This document shows, one piece after another, positions 46,238 to 55,647 of a stretch of 64,000 bases of DNA. The notes under the pieces were generated by a model. The model searched no databases and had not been told where the DNA came from. It saw only the letters and a program-made list of their open reading frames with translations. The DNA is from Frankiaceae bacterium. GTDB lineage: Bacteria > Actinomycetota > Actinomycetes > BP-191. Position numbers and translations under genes: made by a program. Numbering within the stretch: position 1 is the stretch's first letter; the number at the start of each line of letters is the position of its first letter. The stretch spans positions 1-64,000 of the forward strand of contig JAVEEC010000043.1 in assembly GCA_030840645.1 (NCBI GenBank), in the 5' to 3' direction.

Positions 46238-47242
46238 TCAGCCCGTCCAGGTGCCGCCGCCGTCGGTGCTGCGCAACGACCGCGTCGTCCCGCCCGCCAC
46301 CACGACCGCCAGCGCGGTCCGCGCATCGGCGAACGTCACCGCCAGCACCCGCGTCACCGACGCCGCCGAACGCGCCGGGCAGGGCCGTGCGGTCCAGCCC
46401 TCGCCGGCGTTGGTGCTGACCCGCAGCTGCCCCTCCGGGCAGCCCGCGCCGCGGATCAGCGTCCAGCCGACCGTTCCCGGCAGGAAGTCCAGCGCCACAA
46501 CGACTCCGGCGCTCGCGAGCCCGGTCTCGGGCCGCCGCCCGGCGAGGCGCTGCCAGGTCGTGCCGCCGTCGTACGTCCGCAGCAACAGCCGCCGCGCGCC
46601 CGACGCGTCCTGGCAGAGCAGCCAGGCGATGTTCCCGGTCGCCGCGCTGACCAGCGACGGCGGGCCTGCGGCGTTCGTACGGCAGCCGTTCGTGGCGGTC
46701 GCCGAGCCACGGCGTACGCCGCCCGCGCCGGCCGACCAGACCCCGCCGCCCGCGACGACGTCGGCGGCCGTGGTCCCGGCGGGCACGACGGCGGGGCGCC
46801 AGGTGAGGCCGCCGTCCGCCGACGTCGCGGCGGCCGGGCGGCACGCGGCGTCCAGGCCGCGCGCGAGACCGTTGGCCCCGGCCAGCGAGAGCTGCTCAAC
46901 GACGGCGAGCGGGGACGTGCGCGCGGTCCAGGTGCGGCCCCCGTCGGCGCTGCGCTCGTACGCCCCGTGCGGGCCCGGACAGCCGGTACCGGTCCAGCGC
47001 AGCGCGACGCTGCCCGCCGCCGCGAGCGCGGCCCGCTGGTCGGTCATGACCGGCGGGCTCGCGGTCGCCGGCGGCGGCGGCGCGGACGTCGGGAGCGCGG
47101 TGGGCCCCGAGTCGCTGGTGGGCAGCAACGCTGACGGCCGCGGGTTGCGGCGTACGGACTGCACGGCGACGACGAGGACGGCGAGTGCCAGCACGACCAG
47201 GAACACGTCGGCGGCACGCCTCGCCGGACGAGACAAGACCAC
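46238..47242 (-). CDS. Membrane-anchored Asp-box (BNR) beta-propeller protein
   Basis: A 334-residue protein with one N-terminal membrane helix (VFLVVLALAVLVVAV) and a Pro-rich stalk. Five Asp-box motifs follow: SADGGRTWTA, SADGGLTWRP, TYDGGTTWQR, STNAGEGWTA and STDGGGTWTG. This is the sialidase-like or photosystem-stability (Ycf48-like) fold. No sialidase catalytic residues are evident, so a binding or assembly role is more likely. It is the first gene of the DUF4012 operon. Confidence 0.8.
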   Translation of the reverse strand: MVLSRPARRAADVFLVVLALAVLVVAVQSVRRNPRPSALLPTSDSGPTALPTSAPPPPATASPPVMTDQRAALAAAGSVALRWTGTGCPGPHGAYERSADGGRTWTARTSPLAVVEQLSLAGANGLARGLDAACRPAAATSADGGLTWRPAVVPAGTTAADVVAGGGVWSAGAGGVRRGSATATNGCRTNAAGPPSLVSAATGNIAWLLCQDASGARRLLLRTYDGGTTWQRLAGRRPETGLASAGVVVALDFLPGTVGWTLIRGAGCPEGQLRVSTNAGEGWTARPCPARSAASVTRVLAVTFADARTALAVVVAGGTTRSLRSTDGGGTWTG

Positions 47243-47318
47243 GCGCCCCTTCCCACCCTGGTACGGCCATTGAACAGCATCGCCCGCGCGAAACCCCGCA
47301 GGTCAGGGCCCGGGTAGC

Positions 47319-49289
47319 GTGCAACGCGTGACGACCGAGCGGGAGCCGCGGCTGCGCCGGATCGCCGGTGACGTCCGCGCGCTCGGCCTCGCGGCGCCGG
47401 TCCGCGCCGGGTACGAGGCGTCGAAGCGCGCCGGCGGCCACCGCCTGGTGTTCGGCCGGCTCCGTTCCGCCGACGCCGTCGACGCGCCGGACACCGTGCT
47501 GGCGCCGCCCCGATGCGTGCCCGGGGAGGCGAGGGCGCGGACGCTGGCCGACGCGCGCACGATCCTCGGCGGCACCGCACCGGTCTTCGGCCGGGCGGTC
47601 CCGCTGGCCCTGGGATGGCACACGGCGCCGGACACGGGCAGCGACTGGAGCCGGGCGCCGTGGTGGCAGGTCGACATCCGTTCCGGGGACCGGGTCGCCG
47701 ACGTGAAGTGGACCTGGGAGCTCGGCCGCCACCGGCACCTGCTGGTCCTCGCCCGCGCCGCGTGGCTGGAGTCGGCCGACGCCGCGTGGCTCGACGCCCT
47801 GGTCGCGCACCTGCGTTCGTGGGTCGCCGAAAACGCGCCCGAGCAGGGCGTGCACTGGTACTCGAACCTCGAGATCGCGCTGCGCGCCCTGGTCTGGCTG
47901 CAGGTGCTCGGCCTGGCCGGCGACCGCCTGCCGCCGGACCTGGCTCGCGACATGTACCGGCACCTCGACCACGGCCGGCGGCACCTGCTGGCCGACCTGC
48001 CCTACACGATGACCAGCATGCGCAACAACCACCTGCTCGGCGACGGGCTGGGTCTGATCGCGCTGGGTACGGCGTTCCGGAAGCCGCGGTCGCGGGCGGT
48101 CGGCGAGCGGCTGTTCGACGCGCAGCTGGCCAGGCACATGCGGCCGGACGGCTCGATGATCGAGGACTCGCTGTCCTACCACCGGTTCGTCACCGAGATG
48201 CTCGCGGTCCGCGTCCTGCTCGGCGGCGCGCCGCCCGCCGTGGGCGACGCGCTCGCGCGCTCCGGCGCGTTCCTGAGCCGCCTCGGCGTCCTGGACGGCG
48301 GCGTCCCGCAGTACGGCGACTGGGACGAGGGCCGGGTCCTCGGCTCGTCCGGCGACCCGCTCGACGTCGCGGGCGCCGCCGCCCTCGCGCTCTCGCTCGC
48401 GGGCACCGGCGCGAACGACGCGTGGCGGGCGGCGTACGACGAGTGCGCGTGGTACGCCGCGCCCGCCACGCCGCTCGACCCGCCCGCGGCCGTGCGCGAC
48501 GGCACGCCGGTCGGCGGTGGCTTCGCCCGCAGCGCGCGCGGCCCGTGGACGGCGTTCCTCAAGGCGGGTGGCGGTACGTCGCACCAGCACGCCGACCTCT
48601 GCTCGACCGCCGTGCGGTACGGCGACCGGTGGGTCGTCGGCGACCCGGGGACGGGGACGTACAACGGCCCGATCGACCAGCGCAACGCGTTCCGGTCGTC
48701 GTCCGCGCACAGCGTGCTGCGGCTCGGCGGCGCGGACCAGCTCGTGCCGCACCGCGCATTCCGCTGGCGGCACGCGGCCACCGGCGTCGTCGGTCCGCCG
48801 CCCGACGTGCCCGGCTACGTCGTCTCGTGGGGGGTGCACGATGCGTACCGCCGCCTTCCGAACGGTGGCCGGGTCGCCCGCCTCGTCGTCCTGGACGACG
48901 ACGGCGTGACGGTCGCCGACGTGACCGAGGCGGCGCCCGGCACGCCGTGGGCGCTCACCCTGCCCCTGCACCCGGATGTCGAGCTCGACGGCGCCGAGTT
49001 CGCGTTGCGGACACCGGGCACCGCGGAGCCGGTGCGCGGCAGCGAGGAGCCGTACGCCGGCTGGTGGAGCGAGACGTACGGCAGCGCCGTTCCGGCGACC
49101 TGGCTGCACTGCTCCGGCACGGTGGACGGCCCTGTCGTCTGGTCGGTACGCAGGCCGGGAAGCCCTGCGCCGCAGCGACTTCCGGACGGCATCCGGGTGG
49201 GGACGGCCGACCTGCACGTCGCGTTCGACGACGACGGAGTCACGCTGCGCGCCGCCAGTCAGGTCCGGTCTGTGAGCCTGCGCCGGTGA
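47319..49289 (+). CDS. Heparinase II/III-like polysaccharide lyase family protein
   Basis: A 656-residue protein. An (alpha/alpha) toroid domain (HWYSNLEIALRALVWL, MRNNHLLGDGLGLIALG, DGSMIEDSLSYHRFVTEML) precedes a beta-sandwich with GGGTSHQHADLCSTAVRYG. Tyr and His residues of the family active site are in these segments. Lyases of this group cleave uronic-acid polymers; in assembly clusters they may trim or release the product. No signal peptide is seen. GTG 47328 is an alternative start. The stop overlaps the next start by 4 bases. Confidence 0.88.
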   Translation: MQRVTTEREPRLRRIAGDVRALGLAAPVRAGYEASKRAGGHRLVFGRLRSADAVDAPDTVLAPPRCVPGEARARTLADARTILGGTAPVFGRAVPLALGWHTAPDTGSDWSRAPWWQVDIRSGDRVADVKWTWELGRHRHLLVLARAAWLESADAAWLDALVAHLRSWVAENAPEQGVHWYSNLEIALRALVWLQVLGLAGDRLPPDLARDMYRHLDHGRRHLLADLPYTMTSMRNNHLLGDGLGLIALGTAFRKPRSRAVGERLFDAQLARHMRPDGSMIEDSLSYHRFVTEMLAVRVLLGGAPPAVGDALARSGAFLSRLGVLDGGVPQYGDWDEGRVLGSSGDPLDVAGAAALALSLAGTGANDAWRAAYDECAWYAAPATPLDPPAAVRDGTPVGGGFARSARGPWTAFLKAGGGTSHQHADLCSTAVRYGDRWVVGDPGTGTYNGPIDQRNAFRSSSAHSVLRLGGADQLVPHRAFRWRHAATGVVGPPPDVPGYVVSWGVHDAYRRLPNGGRVARLVVLDDDGVTVADVTEAAPGTPWALTLPLHPDVELDGAEFALRTPGTAEPVRGSEEPYAGWWSETYGSAVPATWLHCSGTVDGPVVWSVRRPGSPAPQRLPDGIRVGTADLHVAFDDDGVTLRAASQVRSVSLRR

Positions 49290-50482
49290 ACCGCCGGGTC
49301 GTGGTCCTCAACCACTTCGCCGCGCCCCGGGGTGCCCCCGGCGGCACGCGGCACGTCGAGCTGTTCTCGCGCCTGCGGCGCTGGGACGCGACGGTGATCG
49401 GCTCGCGGGTCAACTACCTCACGCGCGAGCCCGTCCACCTGGACGACGACCTGTACCGCACCGTGCCCGTCCTCCCGTACCGGAGCAACGGCGCCGCCCG
49501 AATCCTGAACTGGTGCTCGTACGCCGTCACCGCGCTGGTTGCGGCGCTGCGGCTGCCAAGACCCGACGTCGTGTACGCGTCGTCGCCGCACCTGCTGACC
49601 GGACTGGCCGGGTGGGCGCTCGCGCGGCTGCGCCGGGCGTCGTTCGTGCTGGAGCTGCGCGACCTCTGGCCGGTCGTCCTCGTGGAGATGGGGCAGCTCT
49701 CGCGGACGTCACCGCTGTACCGGCTGCTCAGGTCGCTCGAACGCTTCCTCTACCGTAAGGCGGACGCGATCGTGGTGCTGGCCGAGGGAGTGCGCCGGGT
49801 GCTGGTCGAGGACGAGGGCGTCGCCGCGGACCGGGTGTACTTCGTCCCGAACGGCGCCGACCCCGCCGACTTCGTTCCGTCCGCGCCGCGGGCGGCACTG
49901 CGCGAGCGATACGGGCTCGACGGCATGGTGTTCGCGTACACCGGCGCGCACGGTCCGGCGAACGGCCTCGACCTCGTCCTCGACGCCGCGGCCGAGGTCG
50001 CGGAGCAGCTGCCGGACGTACGGTTCCTGCTCGTCGGCGACGGCGTCGCCAAGGCGGCGCTGCGGGAGCGGGCGGCGCGCGAGGGGCTGCGCAACGTGGC
50101 GTTCCGGGCGCCCGTGCCGAAGGACGAGATGCCGGACCTGCTCGGCGCCGTGGACGTCGGGCTGCACGTGCTGGCCGACGTGCCGTTGTTCCGCTACGGC
50201 GTCAGCCCGAACAAGCTCTACGACTACCTCGCGGCCGGGCTGCCGGTCCTCACCAACACCGGCGGCGAGGTCGCCGCTCTCGTCGACGCCGCGAATGCGG
50301 GCGTCGCCGTCGCGCCCGACGGCATCGCGGACGGCGTCCGCGCGCTGGCGGGCAGGAACGCGGAGGAGCTGCGCCGGTTCGGCGACGACGGCCGGGCGTA
50401 CCTGGCCGCGACCCGCTCGCGGTCGTCGCTCGCGGAACGCGTCGAGACCCTGCTGGACGACCTGGCCGGCGCCCGTGCGTGA
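49286..50482 (+). CDS. GT4 glycosyltransferase
   Basis: A 398-residue GT-B enzyme. The N-domain shows HFAAPRGAPGGTRHVELFSR and ELRDLWPVVLVEMG, while the C-domain has VPNGADPADFVP, LVGDGVAKAALRERA and YGVSPNKLYDYLAAGLPVL, the E-x7-E-like donor loop. It resembles WbuB/FucNAc transferases of O-antigen clusters. It adds a sugar to the lipid-linked repeat. Coupled to the heparinase and acetyltransferase genes by overlaps. Confidence 0.92.
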   Translation: MNRRVVVLNHFAAPRGAPGGTRHVELFSRLRRWDATVIGSRVNYLTREPVHLDDDLYRTVPVLPYRSNGAARILNWCSYAVTALVAALRLPRPDVVYASSPHLLTGLAGWALARLRRASFVLELRDLWPVVLVEMGQLSRTSPLYRLLRSLERFLYRKADAIVVLAEGVRRVLVEDEGVAADRVYFVPNGADPADFVPSAPRAALRERYGLDGMVFAYTGAHGPANGLDLVLDAAAEVAEQLPDVRFLLVGDGVAKAALRERAAREGLRNVAFRAPVPKDEMPDLLGAVDVGLHVLADVPLFRYGVSPNKLYDYLAAGLPVLTNTGGEVAALVDAANAGVAVAPDGIADGVRALAGRNAEELRRFGDDGRAYLAATRSRSSLAERVETLLDDLAGARA

Positions 50483-51107
50483 CTTGGTGATCGTCGGCGC
50501 GGGCGGCCACGGCCGCGAGGTGCTCGACATCGTGGAGGCGGTGAACGCGGTCCGGCCGGCCTGGCGGTTCCTCGGCTTCCTGGACGACGGAACGCCGGAC
50601 GCCGACCGGCTGGCCCGGCGCGGCGCCGTACACCTGGGCGACACCGCCATGCTGCGCGACCTGGACGCGGACTACGTCGTCGGCATCGGCGACGGCGACA
50701 CGCGCCGCCGGGTCGCCGAGGCGGCGGGCGACCGCGCGGCCGCCGTGCTCGTGCACCCGCTGGCGTCGTGCGGCGCCGACGTCGAGCTGGCGCCCGGCGT
50801 GATGGTCGCGGCGGGCGCGCGGATCACGACCAACGTCAGGATCGGGCGGCACACCCACGTCAACTGCAACGCCCTCGTCTCGCACGACTGCCGCCTCGGC
50901 GAGTTCGTGACGTTGAGCCCGGGGGTCCTCGTCAACGGCACCGTGACGCTGGACGACGGCGTGCTGCTCGGTACCGGCGCGATCGTCACGCCGGGCCGCA
51001 CCGTCGGCCGCGGCACCTGGGTCGGCGCCGGAGCCGTGGTCGTGGACGACCTGCCGGCCGGTGTCGTCGCGACCGGCGTCCCTGCCCGGGTCCGGCGCGA
51101 GCGGTGA
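50475..51107 (+). CDS. PglD/NeuD-type sugar O- or N-acetyltransferase
   Basis: A 210-residue protein. The N-terminal Rossmann-like part (LVIVGAGGHGREVLDIVE) binds the nucleotide sugar, and the left-handed beta-helix (GVMVAAGARITTNVRIGRHT, NCNALVSHDCRLGEFVTLSP) binds acetyl-CoA. The catalytic His is in SHDCRLG. PglD acetylates the 4-amino group of UDP-amino sugars. Position next to PglC- and PglE-like genes supports that. It overlaps its neighbours by 8 and 4 bases. Confidence 0.92.
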   Translation: MRDLVIVGAGGHGREVLDIVEAVNAVRPAWRFLGFLDDGTPDADRLARRGAVHLGDTAMLRDLDADYVVGIGDGDTRRRVAEAAGDRAAAVLVHPLASCGADVELAPGVMVAAGARITTNVRIGRHTHVNCNALVSHDCRLGEFVTLSPGVLVNGTVTLDDGVLLGTGAIVTPGRTVGRGTWVGAGAVVVDDLPAGVVATGVPARVRRER

Positions 51108-51697
51108 CGCGGCCGTACCGGGGCAAGCGGGCGGTGGACCTCGCGCTGCTCGCGGTGCTCGCGCTGCCCGCGCTGCTGCTCGGCGCGGTCTGCGCGCTCG
51201 CGATCAAGGTGGACGACCGGGGCCCCGCGTTCTTCCGCCAGGAGCGGGTGGGGCGCGGCGGGGAGACGTTCCGCGTGGTGAAGTTCCGCACCATGCGGCA
51301 CGACGCCGCGAACCCCGTCTTCCCCGACGCGTCGCGCATCACCCGGGTCGGCCGGGTGCTGCGCCGCCTCTCGCTGGACGAGCTGCCGCAGCTGCTCAAC
51401 GTCCTGCGCGGCGAGATGAGCGTCGTGGGCCCGCGCCCGACGCTGGCGTACCAGGTCGAGCGGTACACCCCCGAGCAGCGCCGCCGCCTCGCCGTCCGCC
51501 CTGGTCTCACCGGCCTCGCGCAGGTGAGGGGCCGCAACGCCATCGCCTGGGCGGACCGCATCGCGCTCGACCTGGTCTACCTGGACAGGCAGTCGCCGTT
51601 CTACGACCTGTACCTCGTCCTGCGCTCCGCGGGCGCGGTGTTCGGCGGCGGCGTAGAGGGCCACCCGACCGACGACCCGATCGCCAGGATCGACTGA
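51104..51697 (+). CDS. PglC/WcaJ-type phosphoglycosyl transferase
   Basis: A 197-residue monotopic membrane enzyme. A reentrant N-terminal helix (VDLALLAVLALPALLLGAVC) precedes FFRQERVGRGGETFRVVKFR, the catalytic Asp-Glu pair in RLSLDELPQLLNVLRG and GLTGLAQVRGRN. It moves a sugar phosphate from UDP-sugar to undecaprenyl phosphate, starting the repeat unit. The short form is the PglC type. Confidence 0.94.
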   Translation: MTRPYRGKRAVDLALLAVLALPALLLGAVCALAIKVDDRGPAFFRQERVGRGGETFRVVKFRTMRHDAANPVFPDASRITRVGRVLRRLSLDELPQLLNVLRGEMSVVGPRPTLAYQVERYTPEQRRRLAVRPGLTGLAQVRGRNAIAWADRIALDLVYLDRQSPFYDLYLVLRSAGAVFGGGVEGHPTDDPIARID

Positions 51698-51712
51698 CGT
51701 ATCGTCGGGCCG

Positions 51713-52798
51713 GTGACCGCACCGCGCATCCGCCTCGCGCGCCCCGTCACCGGCGAGGAAGAGGTCGACGCGATCCGCGCGGTGCTGGCGAGCGGCGTCC
51801 TCACCAACGGCCCGCGAACGGCGGAGTTCGAACGCGTCTTCGCGCAGCGCCACGACGTCGCGCACGCCGTCGCGTTCGCCAACGGCACCGTCGCGCTCGC
51901 GGCGATGTACCTCGCGCTCGGCATCGGTCCTGGCGACGAGGTGGTCGTTCCGTCGATGACGTTCATCTCCTCGGCCACCTCCGTGCTGCACGTCGGCGCG
52001 ACGCCGGTGTTCGCGGACGTGGACCCGCGGACGTTCAACCTCGACCCGGGGGACGTACGGCGGCGGATCACGCCGCGCACCAAGGCCGTGCTCGCGGTGC
52101 ACTACGCCGGGCAGCCCGCCGCGATGGACGAGCTGCGCGAGGTCTGCGGCGACGGCGTCGTCCTGCTGGAGGACGCCGCGCAGGCCGTCGGCGCGCGCTA
52201 CCTCGGCAGGCCCGCGGGCGGGCTCGGCCGGATGGCGATGTTCAGCTTCACGCCGACCAAGAACATCACCACCGGCGAGGGCGGGCTGGTCACCACCGAC
52301 GACGCGGAGCTGGCGGAGGCGCTGCGGCTGCTGCGCAACCACGGCCAGTCGGCGCTCTACCGGCACGACGTGCTCGGCTGGAACTGGCGGATCACCGAGA
52401 TGCAGGCCGCGATGGGCGTCGTCCAGCTCGGCCGGCTCGACGGCATCCTGGACCGCAAGCGGCGCAACGCCGCGTGGCTGACCGAGCGGCTCGGCAACAT
52501 TCCCGGCGTGACGCCGCCGTGGCACGACCCGCGTACCGAGCCGGTCCACATGCTCTACACCTGCCTGCTGGACGAACGCCGCGACGAGGTGCTCGCGGGG
52601 CTGACCGCGGCAGGGATCGAGGCCCGCCTCTACTTCCCGCCGGCGCACCGCCAGGCGGTGTTCGCGGGCATCGACGCCGACCTGCCCGTCACCGAGGATC
52701 TGGCCGCGCGGATGCTCTCGCTGCCGATGCACAGCCGGCTGACCGATGACGAGCTGGACGAGGTCGCGGCCACCGTGGAACGGCTGGTCACCCGCTAG
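51713..52798 (+). CDS. DegT/DnrJ/EryC1/StrS (PglE-type) sugar aminotransferase
   Basis: A 361-residue PLP enzyme. The internal-aldimine Lys is K183 in TPTKNITTGEGG; substrate-loop segments are VVPSMTFISSATS, LLEDAAQAVGARYLG and NWRITEMQAAMG. It aminates the C4 keto group made by the CapD/PglF-like enzyme. It converges on the fused oxidoreductase gene with an 11-base overlap. Confidence 0.94.
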   Translation: MTAPRIRLARPVTGEEEVDAIRAVLASGVLTNGPRTAEFERVFAQRHDVAHAVAFANGTVALAAMYLALGIGPGDEVVVPSMTFISSATSVLHVGATPVFADVDPRTFNLDPGDVRRRITPRTKAVLAVHYAGQPAAMDELREVCGDGVVLLEDAAQAVGARYLGRPAGGLGRMAMFSFTPTKNITTGEGGLVTTDDAELAEALRLLRNHGQSALYRHDVLGWNWRITEMQAAMGVVQLGRLDGILDRKRRNAAWLTERLGNIPGVTPPWHDPRTEPVHMLYTCLLDERRDEVLAGLTAAGIEARLYFPPAHRQAVFAGIDADLPVTEDLAARMLSLPMHSRLTDDELDEVAATVERLVTR

Positions 52799-54905
52799 CG
52801 ACCCGGACCGGCGCGCCGGTCAGCAGCGACTCCGCTGCCGCGAGCGTGACTCGCGTCGTGTGCAACGCAGCCTCGGTCGTCGGGCGGCTGTCCTCGCCGG
52901 TCGCGAGGAGGCGACGTACCTCGGCGAGGCAGGCGGCGTGCCCCTTGTCCTGGCCGGCCGCCTTGCTCTCGTGCCCGTCCAGCAGCGTGCGCCGGAAGTC
53001 GTCGATGACCGCGGAACGGCTGCGCCCCAGCACTTCCAGCCGTTCCTTCGGTGTCGAGGAGTGGCCGCCGGACGCGTACGTGACCGTCGCGAGCGACCCG
53101 TCCGCGTAGCGGAGGCTGACGACCAGGTCCTCCTGCAGCAGCGCCTCCCCGACGCCGGACCCGAACGTCAGGACCGACTCGACCGGCGCGCCCGCGATCA
53201 CGTTGCAGGTGTCGACGAAGTGGCAGACCTCGCCGAGCAGGCGGCCGCCCTGGCGGCGGTCCTTGTACCAGTGCTTGTCGCCGAGCCGGCCGGCGTTGAC
53301 GCGGTACGTCATGACGAGCGGCCCCGCGCCGCCGGCGAGGTGGTCGCGCACCAGCCGGACGGGCACGGAGTACCGGCGGTTGAAGCCGACGAACAGCGCG
53401 CCCGGCGACGCGCGCCACGCGTCGACGACGGACGACAGCTCGTCCTCGCTCAGCGCCAGCGGCTTCTCGCAGAACACGTGCTTGCCGGCGCGCAGCGCGC
53501 GGGCCGCGAGGTCCGCATGGCTGTCGTGGCGCGTCGCGACGACGACCAGGTCGACGTCCGGCAGCGCGAGCAGCGGCTCGGCGTCGCTCATCACGTGCTC
53601 GCCGCCGTGGCGTTCGGCGAGGTGGCGGGCCGACAGCCCGGACGCCGACGCGACCGCGACCAGCCGGTCGAGCCCGGCCATCTTCATCGCGGGCAGCAGC
53701 GTCGCCTTGGCGTACGCCCCGGCGCCGATCAGCCCGACGCCCGGGCTCGCGCTGACGCGCTTCGGCGCGACGTCGACCACCTCGTGCCGTGGCGCGTCCG
53801 GCGTGTACGTGAGCTGGATGCCGAGGGAACGCTCGCCGCCCTCGACCAGCGCGTACGCCGCCGCCGCCTCCTCCACCGGGAACGTGTGCGTGACCAGGTC
53901 GGCGACCCCCATCCGGCCCGCGGCGACGAGGTCGAGGAACGCTTCGAGGTTGCGCCCCTCGGTCCACCGGACGTAGCCGACCGGCAGGTCGACGCCCCAC
54001 TCCTCGTAGGCGCGGTCGTAGCGGCCCGGGCCGTAGGAGCGGGCAAACAGCAGCCGCAACTCCTTGTCGTAGAACGGCGTCCGCTGCAGGTCGAGGCCGA
54101 CGTCGCCGACGACGACGAGCGCGGCGCGGTCGCGGGCCAGCTCGGTCGCGCGGCGCACCGGCTCGGACGACGGCGTCGCGGCGGTCAGCACGACGGCGTC
54201 GGCGCCGCGGCCGTGCGACCAGGACAGCACGCGTTCGGTCGTGTCGGCGCCGGACTCGACCAGGCCGAGACCGCCCGATGCGGTGAGCAGGTCGGCGTTC
54301 CACGGGTCGAGGTCGATGCCCGCGACCGAGCAGCCGGCGGCCATCGCGAGCCGGGCGGTGAGCTGGCCGAGCAGGCCGAGGCCGACGACGCAGACCCGGC
54401 TGCCCGGGCCGACGTCGGCCTGGCGGAGGCCGTGCAGCGCGATCGCGGCGACCGTCGCGAACGCCGCGTCCTCGTCGCTCACCCCCTCCGGTACGGGGAC
54501 GGCGAGGTGCGCGGGGACGAGCTGGTAGTCGGCGTGCCCGGCCGATCCGGTCGCGACGCGCTGGCCGACGGTGACGTTCTCGACGGCCTCGCCGACCTCG
54601 ACGACGACGCCGCAGCCGGAGTAGCCGAGCGGCATGTCCTCGTCGAGGCGGCTGCGGACCGAACGCATCGTCGCCGCGACCCCCTCGGCGCGCGCCTTGC
54701 GCGCGACCTGGCGGACCAGGTCGGGCCGGGCCCGCGCCTTCTGCAAGAGGCTCGCCGACGCGAGCCGTCGCACGGCGCGTTCGGTCCCCGGCGAGAGCAC
54801 CGTGCGGCTCGTCGCCACCAGCACCTCGGCAGGACCGGGAACGGGTCGCGGCACGTCGAGCACGCGCAGGTCGCCGCGCGCCACGCTCTGCACCACCTGC
54901 TTCAT
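52788..54905 (-). CDS. Bi-domain zinc-type dehydrogenase plus Gfo/Idh/MocA oxidoreductase
   Basis: A 705-residue fusion. Residues 1-350 are an MDR dehydrogenase (SPGTERAVRRLAS, MPLGYSGCGVVVEVG, VCVVGLGLLGQLTARLA) lacking the full structural zinc Cys set. Residues 365-700 are a Gfo/Idh/MocA domain (VGLIGAGAYAKATLLPAMK, HVFCEKPLALSEDEL). The fusion is known from capsule clusters, often near heparinase-like genes, as here. The reaction is unresolved, probably successive redox on a nucleotide or lipid-linked sugar. Confidence 0.9.
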   Translation of the reverse strand: MKQVVQSVARGDLRVLDVPRPVPGPAEVLVATSRTVLSPGTERAVRRLASASLLQKARARPDLVRQVARKARAEGVAATMRSVRSRLDEDMPLGYSGCGVVVEVGEAVENVTVGQRVATGSAGHADYQLVPAHLAVPVPEGVSDEDAAFATVAAIALHGLRQADVGPGSRVCVVGLGLLGQLTARLAMAAGCSVAGIDLDPWNADLLTASGGLGLVESGADTTERVLSWSHGRGADAVVLTAATPSSEPVRRATELARDRAALVVVGDVGLDLQRTPFYDKELRLLFARSYGPGRYDRAYEEWGVDLPVGYVRWTEGRNLEAFLDLVAAGRMGVADLVTHTFPVEEAAAAYALVEGGERSLGIQLTYTPDAPRHEVVDVAPKRVSASPGVGLIGAGAYAKATLLPAMKMAGLDRLVAVASASGLSARHLAERHGGEHVMSDAEPLLALPDVDLVVVATRHDSHADLAARALRAGKHVFCEKPLALSEDELSSVVDAWRASPGALFVGFNRRYSVPVRLVRDHLAGGAGPLVMTYRVNAGRLGDKHWYKDRRQGGRLLGEVCHFVDTCNVIAGAPVESVLTFGSGVGEALLQEDLVVSLRYADGSLATVTYASGGHSSTPKERLEVLGRSRSAVIDDFRRTLLDGHESKAAGQDKGHAACLAEVRRLLATGEDSRPTTEAALHTTRVTLAAAESLLTGAPVRVASG

Positions 54906-55543
54906 CCGGCACCCCCGCGCCGCGTCGCGACCATGAAGTAGCCGAGCGGATGCTCGGCCGAGCGGCCCGCCAGCGCGACCCGGCTGCGTACGGGGTAGCG
55001 CCGGCCCTTGTCAGGGCGCCGCAGCCCGCGGACCGCGCGCGCCAGGGCGCGGCGGGGCAGTGTCGAGCTGGGCGACGGTGCGAGCGCGGCGTCGTAGACC
55101 ACGCCGAGCCGGCCGCCGTACGCGCGCAGGACGTCGATCTCGAACTCCTCCTCGAACAGCCGCCGCAGCCCGAACTCGGTGAAGCGGAAGAAGTCGTGCG
55201 GCGCCGCGTGCACCATGAACATGAACGGCACGGAGACGACCAGCGCGCCGCCGGGCCGGAGGACGCGGCCCAGCTCGCGGGCCGCGACCCACGGGCTGTG
55301 CAGGTGCTCCAGGACCTGGCTCGCGACGACGCTGTCGAAGCACCCGTCGGCGAACGGCAGCGCGTGCGCGTCGCCCACGACGGCCGGGCCGCGCGCCGGG
55401 TCGTGGTCCAGCGTCACGACGCGCGCGGAGGGCCAGAGCCCGGCGTACGGGTTCAGCCCGGCGCCGAGCTCGAGCAGGCGGCCACCGACGCGGTGCGCGA
55501 ACTCGTGCGTCAGGGCGGTCGCCCCGTCGCGCAGCAGCGTCAC
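54902..55543 (-). CDS. Class I SAM-dependent methyltransferase
   Basis: A 213-residue protein with the SAM-binding loop LLELGAGLNPYAGLWP, an acidic residue at the end of strand 2 (VVTLDHDP), DAHALPFADGCFDSVVASQV and ELGRVLRPGGALVVSVPF. It likely methylates a sugar or lipid of the glycan. I chose GTG 55543 because GAGGAG is 8 bases upstream, against GTG 55552, which would overlap it. It overlaps the fusion gene by 4 bases. Confidence 0.88.
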   Translation of the reverse strand: MTLLRDGATALTHEFAHRVGGRLLELGAGLNPYAGLWPSARVVTLDHDPARGPAVVGDAHALPFADGCFDSVVASQVLEHLHSPWVAARELGRVLRPGGALVVSVPFMFMVHAAPHDFFRFTEFGLRRLFEEEFEIDVLRAYGGRLGVVYDAALAPSPSSTLPRRALARAVRGLRRPDKGRRYPVRSRVALAGRSAEHPLGYFMVATRRGGAG

Positions 55544-55647
55544 TCGGTGCACTCCTCTGTGCGGGAACGGCCCGCGTCACACCCTACGATCAATCGCGGG
55601 GAGTCACGGTCCGACGAGAGGCAGGGGCCATCAGCCGGCTGAGGGCG

